A DNA stretch of 28,000 nt, from positions 1 to 28,000 of the forward strand of contig WQVR01000001.1 in assembly GCA_009785775.1 (NCBI GenBank), read 5' to 3'. The stretch's first letter is position 1, and each line of letters starts with the position of its first letter. The position numbers and the translations under genes were made by a program. Shown piece after piece: positions 16,381 through 24,000 of the stretch. The notes beneath the pieces are model-generated. The model had not been told where the DNA came from. It worked only from the letters and a program-made list of their open reading frames with translations, and made no database searches. The DNA is from Candidatus Proendomicrobium guianensium. GTDB lineage: Bacteria; Elusimicrobiota; Endomicrobiia; Endomicrobiales; Endomicrobiaceae.

Positions 16381-17838
16381 ATGACAATAACTTATGAAAC
16401 AGTAATAGGGCTTGAAGTACACGCGCAAATTAATACAAAAAGCAAAGTGTTTTGCGAGTGTTCAACAGAGTTTGGCGCAGAGCCTAATGCAAACACCTGC
16501 CATATATGCACAGCACAACCGGGCGCGTTGCCAATACTTAACAAAGCGGCAGTTGAAGCTGTTGTGCGCACGGGGCTTGCACTAAACTTTACAATTAACT
16601 CCGTTTGCATGTTTTCAAGAAAGCAATATTTTTACCCTGATATTTCAAAAAATTATCAGATAACGCAATTTGAGCCGCCTTTATGTTCAAAAGGCAGGCT
16701 TGATATAATTTCAGACGGCAAAACAAAAAACATAAATATTACCCGCATACATTTAGAAGAAGACGCCGGCAAACTTGTCCATGACATCGGCGCGTGCAAA
16801 CTTGACTATTCGCTTGTAGACTTAAACCGCGCGGGTATCGGGCTTATGGAAATAGTGTCTGAACCAGAAATGAACTCTCCCGAAGAAGCCTACCAGTATT
16901 TAAGCGAACTTAAAAACGCGCTTGAATATTTAGGCACTTGTGAATGTTCCATGGAAGAGGGGCGTTTGAGGTGTGATGCTAATGTCAGTATACGCCCTGC
17001 GGGTCAAAAAGAATTCGGCACGCGCGTTGAAATAAAAAATATGAATTCGCTGTCTGGCGTGCGTGAAGCAATAACTTATGAGGTTGAGCGCCAAAAAGAA
17101 ATTTTAAACTCGGGTGGTACGCTCGTTCAGGAAACGCGCTTGTGGGATACTGAAGAGCGCGTAACAAAATCCATGCGCTCAAAAGAATCGGCAGCAGATT
17201 ACCGCTATTTCCCCGAGCCAGACCTTGCCCCTTTTAATTTAAGCCAAAATTTTATAGATGATATTGCAAAAACTCTGCCTGAACTGCCGCAAGCAAAGAA
17301 ACTTCGTTTTATTACGGATTTAGGCTTATCGGATTATGACGCACAAGTTCTTACCGCTTCTAAGCCTGTTTCAGATTTTTACGAAACGGCATTGTCAGGT
17401 ACCGGCATACAGGCGGATAAGGTTGCCAAACCCGTAGCTAATTGGGTTACTACCGAACTTTTGGGTAAGCTTAATGCCGCGGGGCTTGAAATACAGGCTT
17501 CGCCTGTCGCGCCTGAAAACTTAGGCAAACTTGTGGGTTTGGTAGTAAACGGTACAATTTCGGGTAAAATTGCAAAAGGCGTTTTTGAAGAAATGTTTAC
17601 AAGCGGGAAATGTCCTGAAGTTATAATAAAAGAAAAAGGGCTTGTGCAAATTTCAGATGAGGGCGCTATTGCCGAACTTTGCAAACAAGCTATTGAAAGC
17701 ATGCCCAAAGCAGTAGAACAATATAAAGCAGGCAAAACTGCCGCGATAGGCGCTATTGTAGGTGCTGTAATGAAACTGTCTAAAGGTCAAGCCAATCCGC
17801 AGGCTGTGAATAAAATTTTAGCGGACTTGCTTAAGTAA
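16381..17838 (+). CDS. gatB: Asp-tRNA(Asn)/Glu-tRNA(Gln) amidotransferase subunit B
   Basis: Kinase/transamidase subunit that activates the tRNA-bound carboxylate. 485 residues. The N-terminus VIGLEVHAQINTKSKVFC is the family signature, with cysteines of the FCECS...NTCHIC metal site. Later come SRKQYFYPDISKNYQITQ, HLEEDAGK, DLNRAGIGLMEIVSEP, EGRLRCDANVSIRP and KNMNSL. The C-terminus holds the helical GatB/Yqey tRNA-binding domain (about residues 335-485, including GAVMKLSKGQANPQAVNKIL). It begins five bases after gatA and ends shortly before a strong hairpin. Confidence 0.97.
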   Translation: MTITYETVIGLEVHAQINTKSKVFCECSTEFGAEPNANTCHICTAQPGALPILNKAAVEAVVRTGLALNFTINSVCMFSRKQYFYPDISKNYQITQFEPPLCSKGRLDIISDGKTKNINITRIHLEEDAGKLVHDIGACKLDYSLVDLNRAGIGLMEIVSEPEMNSPEEAYQYLSELKNALEYLGTCECSMEEGRLRCDANVSIRPAGQKEFGTRVEIKNMNSLSGVREAITYEVERQKEILNSGGTLVQETRLWDTEERVTKSMRSKESAADYRYFPEPDLAPFNLSQNFIDDIAKTLPELPQAKKLRFITDLGLSDYDAQVLTASKPVSDFYETALSGTGIQADKVAKPVANWVTTELLGKLNAAGLEIQASPVAPENLGKLVGLVVNGTISGKIAKGVFEEMFTSGKCPEVIIKEKGLVQISDEGAIAELCKQAIESMPKAVEQYKAGKTAAIGAIVGAVMKLSKGQANPQAVNKILADLLK

Positions 17839-17865
17839 CTTTGTCTTTTTAGTTTTAGGTTTTTT

Positions 17866-17898
17866 GCCGGCGGCGCTTGAGCTCCGCCGGCTTTATTT
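17866..17898 (+). terminator. Intrinsic terminator after gatB
   Basis: GCCGGCGG pairs with CCGCCGGC, with an inner GCT/AGC extension, followed by TTTATTTT. It ends the gatCAB transcript just before the convergent acyltransferase gene. Confidence 0.85.
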
Positions 17899-17907
17899 TG
17901 GCTGGGT

Positions 17908-18483
17908 TTATAAATGTTTTATAACTTTGCAGGGGTTACCCGCGGCTACGGTATTTGAAGGTATGTTTTTTGTTACTACAGAACCCGCGCCTATTACCAC
18001 ATTATCTCCTATGGTAATGCCGGGAAGTATTGTTACGTTACCGCCAATCCAAACATCGTTTCCAATTGTTACAGGGCTTGCTAAATCTACAATTTTGCGT
18101 TCACCGTTTGCATTTGAAATAACGCGCTTTTTACCGTTTAACGGATGGTGTGCCGTGTAAATATGAACATTTGGCGCAAAAAGTACGCGAGAACCTATGG
18201 TAATTTTTGCGCAGTCTAAAAACACGCAGTTGCAGTTTAAGTAAACCATATCTCCGAAGTGTATGTTTTGCCCGTAATCGCAGTAAAAAGGCGGTTCTAT
18301 ATAAGGGCTCTCGCCCGCCGCACCTAAAAATCCTTTTAGCATTTCACAGCGTAACTTTTCATCGTGCGTGGCAGTGGCATTATATTTTGCAATAAATTCT
18401 TTTGCTTTATGAAAAATGTTTCTAAGTTCGGGGCAAGAGGCGTCATAAGGTGCGCCGCTTAACATTTTTTCTTTTTCTGTCAT
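17908..18483 (-). CDS. Sugar O-acetyltransferase, LacA/Maa/NodL family
   Basis: 191-residue left-handed beta-helix acetyl-CoA-dependent acyltransferase. The N-terminal Mac domain (residues 1-55, EKMLSGAPYDASCPELR) is typical of maltose and galactoside acetyltransferases. The hexapeptide-repeat core follows, with FYCDYGQNIHFGD, the catalytic histidine region YTAHHPL (H112/H113), VTIGNDVWIGGNVTILPG and VVIGAGSVVTKNIPSNTVAAGNP. GAGG lies eight bases before the ATG. The exact acceptor sugar cannot be told from sequence. It is the last of a five-gene minus-strand group, though the 211-base gap before it makes a separate transcript possible. Confidence 0.93.
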   Translation of the reverse strand: MTEKEKMLSGAPYDASCPELRNIFHKAKEFIAKYNATATHDEKLRCEMLKGFLGAAGESPYIEPPFYCDYGQNIHFGDMVYLNCNCVFLDCAKITIGSRVLFAPNVHIYTAHHPLNGKKRVISNANGERKIVDLASPVTIGNDVWIGGNVTILPGITIGDNVVIGAGSVVTKNIPSNTVAAGNPCKVIKHL

Positions 18484-18507
18484 AATTTATACCTCAACCA
18501 TGTTTTA

Positions 18508-18542
18508 AAGGGGGCGTCTGCGTGCCCCCTTGAACCCCCATG
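18508..18542. repeat. GC-rich hairpin related to the 9605-9637 element
   Basis: AAGGGGGC and GCCCCCTT flank an eight-base loop, followed on the plus strand by TGAACCCCCATG. The order AAGGGG-C...GCCCC-TTGAA...CCCCATG resembles the element between porA and porB. It lies within the 211-base gap 18484-18694; I see no gene in the rest of that gap. Confidence 0.4.
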
Positions 18543-18694
18543 CATTATTTTTTGTGGCGACAAAAAGTAATCCAAAAGCGCGGGCGTTTGGCAGAAGTTT
18601 GCAAAACAGCAAGAGGTTGGCAACCTTCTGAACAAACGCAACAGCACAAGCGCGTCTGTTGCCGTAAACGTCAACAATCCGCGAACAGCAAAAT

Positions 18695-18940
18695 TTAAAC
18701 AGTTACCAGTTTTGTTTTTACGCCTTTAATTTTCTTTAAAGCATTTATAAATTTTGTAATTTCGGTTTTTTTGCCGCAAACGTCTAATATTATAATTCCT
18801 TTATCCGTGCAAGCATTCGGGTAGGTTTCGTGTAGCCCTAAACGCATTTTTATTATGCACCCAAAGTTTGTTAAAACTTCCTGTACCGGCACGGATGTTT
18901 CTTTTCTTTTTGCAAGCGTAACAATTAAAATGTTTGTCAT
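18695..18940 (-). CDS. Small ACT-like domain protein (possible TM1266-type regulator)
   Basis: 81 residues with an alternating beta-alpha-beta pattern: ILIVTLAKR, VQEVLTNFGCIIKMRLGLHE, then KGIIILDVCG, INALKKIKG and KTKLVTV. This layout resembles small ACT/NikR-C-like proteins such as the TM1266 family linked to iron-only hydrogenase systems, including an xxRxG-type turn after the first helix. The resemblance is structural pattern matching by eye, so function is uncertain. AGGGAG lies about ten bases upstream of the ATG. It is 37 bases downstream of the deacetylase gene and likely co-transcribed. Confidence 0.8.
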   Translation of the reverse strand: MTNILIVTLAKRKETSVPVQEVLTNFGCIIKMRLGLHETYPNACTDKGIIILDVCGKKTEITKFINALKKIKGVKTKLVTV

Positions 18941-18977
18941 AGGTTTAATTCTCCCTTGTGCCTAAGGCACGTTAAAA

Positions 18978-19661
18978 TTATTCTAAGCCAAGCAGTTCGC
19001 TCAGGGTTACAGGCTCAAGTCCTGCCGCGCGGATATCATCTATAAGTTGCGCTAAAAAGCCGGGCACTCTCGGGTTGCTTGAAAGGTCGTGCATTAAAAA
19101 AATAGCGCCGGGTTTTATGTGGGCTTTATATCTTTGGTGCATTTCTTCTTTGGTAAGGTTTCTGTTCCAGTCTATGCCGAAAGACCAATTTACCATAATA
19201 TAACCATGGCGCGCAGCAACCTGACGGGCTGTAGAGCGGGAGTAGCCGAAAGGGCTGCGAAGCAGGCGGGTTCTTATACCTGTAGCATTAAATATGGCTT
19301 CTTGCCCGTTTAAAAGTTCGGTTTCAAAAGTTTGGTCTTTATCTTCGCCTGTATATGAAGAAAAGTTTATGTGGTTAAAAGTGTGATTTGCTATTTCGTG
19401 GCCGCCGTCGCGGACTCTTCTTGCAAGCGCAGGGCGCGCTTTTGCGTTAGAGCCCGTCATAAAAAACGTTGCCCGCACATTTTTTTCTTCTAAAATATCT
19501 AAAATTATTTGCGTGTTGCGGCCGGGGCCGTCGTCAAAAGTTAAAGCTACTTTTTTTATGTCGGGGCTTCCGTGCGTATAAAAACGGCTAAGTTCAGCAG
19601 CTGACGCTACAGACAGTAAAAATAATGCAAAAAATACTGACAGTATTATTTTTTTTAACAT
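18978..19661 (-). CDS. Secreted polysaccharide deacetylase (NodB/CE4 family)
   Basis: 227 residues with a clear signal peptide (MLKK, hydrophobic core to about residue 19, SAA before the likely cleavage site near 21/22). The CE4 motifs are complete: TFDDGP with D43 and D44, the metal-binding H93-x3-H97 (HTFNH), RSPFGY with R135, an SFGIDW segment and a final LMHD with H191. This predicts a metal-dependent deacetylase acting outside the cytoplasmic membrane, probably on peptidoglycan or another N-acetylated glycan. The binding site is a tight TGAGGG next to the ATG. It lies 29 bases after the polyprenol-kinase-like gene. Confidence 0.93.
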   Translation of the reverse strand: MLKKIILSVFFALFLLSVASAAELSRFYTHGSPDIKKVALTFDDGPGRNTQIILDILEEKNVRATFFMTGSNAKARPALARRVRDGGHEIANHTFNHINFSSYTGEDKDQTFETELLNGQEAIFNATGIRTRLLRSPFGYSRSTARQVAARHGYIMVNWSFGIDWNRNLTKEEMHQRYKAHIKPGAIFLMHDLSSNPRVPGFLAQLIDDIRAAGLEPVTLSELLGLE

Positions 19662-19690
19662 TTGCCCTCACGGCGCGTGCGAGTTATCCC

Positions 19691-20272
19691 TTAAATAAAG
19701 CGTCCAAGTAAAGTTAAGGCAAGCGCATTTATAATTTGTAGCCAAAAGTTGTCGTTAAGCGGCCAATGTATGGCTTCCACAATTGTTGCTATTAAGGCGG
19801 CAATAAGCGCAAATTGCCAGTTAAACAAAAGTAGTCCCAAAATAAAACAAACAACAAAACACGCCAAACTTCCTTCAAGAGTTTTTTGCCCGAGAAGTTT
19901 GCGTTTGCCGATACTTCTGCCTACAATGGCGGCGGCTGAATCGCCAAAAGCTAAAAACAAAAAACTTGCAAATACTATATGTCTGTCCGGAAAAAGAAAC
20001 ATTGTTAAAAAGGCGCCGGATAGCGTCCATGTAAGCCCTGAAACTTTGCGTCTTTCTTCATGGCGGTGAAAAGCGCCGAAATATTTTAAAAACCGCGCAT
20101 TAAGTTTTACATTGTTTAGGCGTACACTTTCTTGGATAATTGTGTATAAAACCACTGCCCCTATAATCCACATTGTAAGCGGCGCGGATATAAATTTGTA
20201 GCTTAGCGCATATAAAAGTATAAGCATATGAAATGCTTTGCGCGCTAATTCATCCTTTGGAATGATGCCCAT
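19691..20272 (-). CDS. Polyprenol/phytol/dolichol kinase-like integral membrane protein
   Basis: 193 residues, mostly hydrophobic with about six membrane segments. The diagnostic stretch is FGDSAAAIVGRSIGKRKLLGQ followed by KTLEGSLACF, the conserved core of the CTP-dependent lipid (dolichol, phytol, diacylglycerol) kinase family COG0170/SEC59. The N-terminal ELARKAFH segment also fits. The family phosphorylates a membrane lipid alcohol; the substrate here is unknown and could be undecaprenol or another polyprenol. The start codon lies inside the end of the upstream gene (28-base overlap), so the two are probably translationally coupled. Confidence 0.85.
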   Translation of the reverse strand: MGIIPKDELARKAFHMLILLYALSYKFISAPLTMWIIGAVVLYTIIQESVRLNNVKLNARFLKYFGAFHRHEERRKVSGLTWTLSGAFLTMFLFPDRHIVFASFLFLAFGDSAAAIVGRSIGKRKLLGQKTLEGSLACFVVCFILGLLLFNWQFALIAALIATIVEAIHWPLNDNFWLQIINALALTLLGRFI

Positions 20273-20934
20273 ATAACTTTAACCCCTTCTAAAATATATT
20301 GAAATATTGAAACAGCCCGTAAAAATGTGCCGTAAAAAAGCATTAAAATATTTACAGATCCCGGAAAAATCGCCGCAAGCACAAAAGTTAGCGTTATTGC
20401 ATTAACCAGAACTATTATTAAAAGCGAAAAAAACACGCCGTAAATTTTCAAATCTTTTTGTCCGGCTTTTATGGCGTAATAAGTTAGCGCGAAATGAAAT
20501 GCCGTGGTAATGCCTACAAGAAAAATAAAGTACGGATAAAACGGCGTGAGATTTATAAAAAAACCTAAAAGTAAATAACAGACTATAATTATTATGCTGT
20601 AAAACGGTATAAAATAGGGAGAGAGAGTTATCCAAATATTGTTTCTATCTAAGGTTACGCTACCGCCGTTTTTTGTAACTTTAAATTTTTTAAGCGTTGC
20701 GCCGGAAAGTATGCCGGCTAGCGCGTGGGTAAGCTCATGCCCGAAAACATAAGTGCGCATGGGGCGGGCGAAAAAAATTTGAAATAAAACGTATGTAGCA
20801 ATACCCGCCCAGAAAGGTATTGTGTACATTTTTGTATTTGCGCCAAAAACAAGTACAATTTCAAGGCTGGTATAAACAGCGGCAAGCGCCACGGGTATAA
20901 GCAATAAAAATATTATAAATTTAAAAATTTTCAC
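20245..20934 (-). CDS. Membrane protein with HExxH motif (M50-like putative metalloprotease)
   Basis: 229 residues with about six hydrophobic segments. HELTH at 66-70 lies at a membrane-proximal position preceded by FARPMRTYVFG, as in M50-type intramembrane zinc proteases. LSPYFIPFYSIII, 37 residues on, could be the loop containing a further motif, but the classical LDG third-ligand motif is not obvious. Proteolytic activity is therefore uncertain. Initiation appears to be at GTG 20934; there is no in-frame ATG near the N-terminus, no Shine-Dalgarno, and a TATAAT ends eight bases upstream. It starts the minus-strand membrane-gene group. Confidence 0.8.
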   Translation of the reverse strand: MKIFKFIIFLLLIPVALAAVYTSLEIVLVFGANTKMYTIPFWAGIATYVLFQIFFARPMRTYVFGHELTHALAGILSGATLKKFKVTKNGGSVTLDRNNIWITLSPYFIPFYSIIIIVCYLLLGFFINLTPFYPYFIFLVGITTAFHFALTYYAIKAGQKDLKIYGVFFSLLIIVLVNAITLTFVLAAIFPGSVNILMLFYGTFLRAVSIFQYILEGVKVIWASFQRMN

Positions 20935-20941
20935 AAGAGTT

Positions 20942-20947
20942 ATTATA
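20942..20947 (-). promoter_or_regulatory. -10 box immediately before the HExxH membrane gene
   Basis: A perfect TATAAT lies eight bases before the GTG start. The -35 is poor. The expected initiation point coincides with the start codon, so the transcript could be leaderless. The alternative is read-through from the giant gene upstream. Confidence 0.4.
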
Positions 20948-21022
20948 TATTATTTTGAGGTGCCCAAGCCACTTCCTTAGCCAGACTGCTTTAAAGCATA
21001 CGAGTGACTTTTTGGGAATAAG

Positions 21023-21041
21023 GCAGCCGCTAGGCGGCTGC
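21023..21041 (-). other. Hairpin spanning the stop codon of the giant gene
   Basis: GCAGCCGC/GCGGCTGC eight-base-pair stem with a three-base loop that includes part of the TAG stop codon (21032-21030). The minus-strand continuation, CTTATTCCC, is not a proper U-tract, so this is at best a weak terminator or a 3'-end stabiliser. Confidence 0.4.
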
Positions 21042-24000
21042 AAGAATTGCGCGGGTTCCGGCAATTTGATGGCTGTGTGCGTTATTTCTTTGCCTGCGCG
21101 ATGTAATATCAAGAACGGGCGCAAGCCTGAAAGAATCGCTAATTACAACCGCTATTGCCTGTTTAATTTGTTCTTGAGTGGCATTGCCTGAAAGCCCTTG
21201 CATTATAAGCTGTCCAAAAGTAAAATCATCATCTGAAGCTACAAAGAAAGATGAAGCATTTTGCAAAAATTCAATGCCGTTAAAAGTTTCATCTTTAACT
21301 ATAAGCGTTGTAAGCGTATTTTTCCGCCCTGTGTCTTGCTCTATTATTAGCCTTTCGCTTTGTATAAGGTTTTGTTCAGCCCTTGTGCGTTCTATCATGT
21401 TTAAAACCAAAATTCTTGCCGTTAAGGTTTCAATGTATGCTTCGTAGGTGTCAGCGTCAAGCTGTGAACGCATTATTTGCGCTTGGTGTAAATTTGCTGC
21501 TATAGGTCGCGCCATATCTTTTGTTAATGCTTCGCCAGTAATACGCACCGCTTCGCTAAATTCCAACTTATGCGCCATATTTGTAGCGTCTTGTTTGGTT
21601 ATTTCGTTTAAGAAGAATGTTTTGCCAAACCAGCCTTGTAGCGCGCTTAAAATATTGTTTCCCGCCAAAATACTACGCATGCTATTTATTTCGTCTTGTA
21701 TGAAATTTATATCTATTATGTTATAACCTTGGAAGTTATCGCTTAGTTTTGCGTCAAAACTCAAACCCCCTAAATCTTCGATTTTGTGAAATGTGCGTGC
21801 CGGTAACGTTATCCCTGTGGACAAGCTTGTTAAAACACCGTTTGAAAAAATCCCGCTAATACCTGTATTAGCATAACTAGCCTTTTGTTCGGTGGCAGTG
21901 TTTTCGTTGCCAAGATTTAAAAATATTTCTACGCCAAATAAACGCAAATTTCTTATATTTGCGCCGTAGTTTTCAAGTTTTTCAAGTTGTTTTTCATTTA
22001 ACATAACTTTCATAGGTTGGAGTGCATTTTGGGTTGCAAGCAGCCTTAAAACTTCACCGGCAGACCTTTGAAAGGATCTAAAGTTAGAAATATCTAAAAT
22101 GTTTTTGTTTGCTTGTGTTTCGCGCCACTCTCTTTGTAAGTTAGAAAGACCGGTTATGTAATCGGCAAGGCTTCCTGTAGTGCGGTGTTGCTCTATTAAC
22201 TCGTGGCCAACTTTTATCATGTCTCCCTCAAAGCTTATTGCGGTTGCGTTTTCGCTATCAATAACTACAAAAGCCGATATATCGCTAAACATTCTGCTGT
22301 TTTGTAAAGTTTGGGCTATTTCGGTGTGAGAAACACCATTTGCCGAAAACACCCGTTTACCGTAACTTATTTCTAGCGGCCACTCTCTTAGTGCCGCACG
22401 GTTAGCGCTTATATTAATGCTGGTAGAGTTTCCCCGTATAACATCGTTAACTATAAAAACAACACCGTCTACCAAGCCGTATTGCTTAATTTTTTCTTGT
22501 AGATTAGCTTCTGTAGCATATACAAAAAACACTGTCTGGGTTGCGTTGCTATTTATATTCCTGCCAAACCCCATTTTGAACTTTATAATCTGCCGGAAAA
22601 TATAGGCTACAATTTTTCTGCTGTTTAGAGTAGATATAAATCCGTCTATAAAATTTGTTTGAACTGCTTCAACTGAATGTTCTTCGCTTGTCATATTCAA
22701 CGGCAAATGAATTTCGCCAAAGTTATTGTTGATGGGGATAATATAAAGCGTTTCAAATTCTCCATATTCAAAAGAAGTAAAATTTACGGCAACATTATTT
22801 AAAATGCCGTTTTCATTGGCTTGGGCTATAATTGCCCGCAGGCGCATAATCTGCTTAGGTGTAAAGTCAGTAGTTTTGAGTCTTGCTATTGTAATATGGA
22901 AAAAATCTAGTTGAGTTTTAAAATCCTCGCTAACTTCTATAAGCGCAAGGCGCGCATTACTTATCCAATCTAATATTTCCGCATTAGAAATTTTGTATAT
23001 TATTACCCCGCTAGGCGTAAAAATAAACTCGCCTGTAAGTTTTACATTGTTAAGTTGCCCTGCCGCTATTGAGGCGGCTTCAGTTGCCTGCCTAAGCAAA
23101 GCAAGATTTTCTGGAGTTATTATATCGTATGGTGAGGTTCCAGGTTTAAAACTTAAGGTAGAGTGAAGAGCATTATTAGTTGAAATGTGTAAAAGCCCTT
23201 CAAGTTCAGGTGCGTTTAACTGCTCGACAAAGGGTGTTATGGCTTCTGTAAATGCGCGGTTGAGTGAATATCTGGTTATTATGGTAGGCGCAGTATAAAG
23301 CGTCGTTCCTTCTTCGGGCATAGATTTTTTTATCTGAGTTCTAACCGCATCGAGATTTAATGTGCGCATTGTTTCTTCATAAATGCGCAACTCTTCAATG
23401 TAGCGTTCGATTATTAGTTTTAAATATTCGGGGATAGTGTTTTTAAAATTTTCATACAGCCTTAAAATATCTGCGTGATTGGTCAAGCGAAACAAATATG
23501 TTTTTATTGCTTGAGGGTTTTGGGAATTTTCAATCAAACCTATAATTACAGGTAAAACATCTGCGGTTACGGGAGAGGGTATTTTCAGGTCAGCGTTATC
23601 TCCCCAGTTGTGTTTGGAATAAATAAGCATTCTTAACAGTTCGCCTGCGATAGATTGTATTTGTTCGTCGGTTTCGCTTAAATTTTCATTTCTTCTTTCG
23701 TGCACATACGGTATGGTTATGCTTATGCCTTCAATTTTGCCTTGCTCCAACTCGGCTGCAAAAGTTTGCATAAAAGTACCGTGTGTGCGTAATTGTTGAA
23801 CAGGTATTTGCATATAGGCAAGCCTTATGGGGCGTGCGGGGCGGGCATTTTCAATAATATACTCAAGTATAATATCTCTGGTTAGGGTAAAATTTTCGCC
23901 CGTGTGGCGCGCTTGTGTTTCCAAAATTAAATCACCTGCAGCTATTTCTATCCCCATATTATACGCATGATGCCTTAAAACTATTTCTATAATTTTTGCT

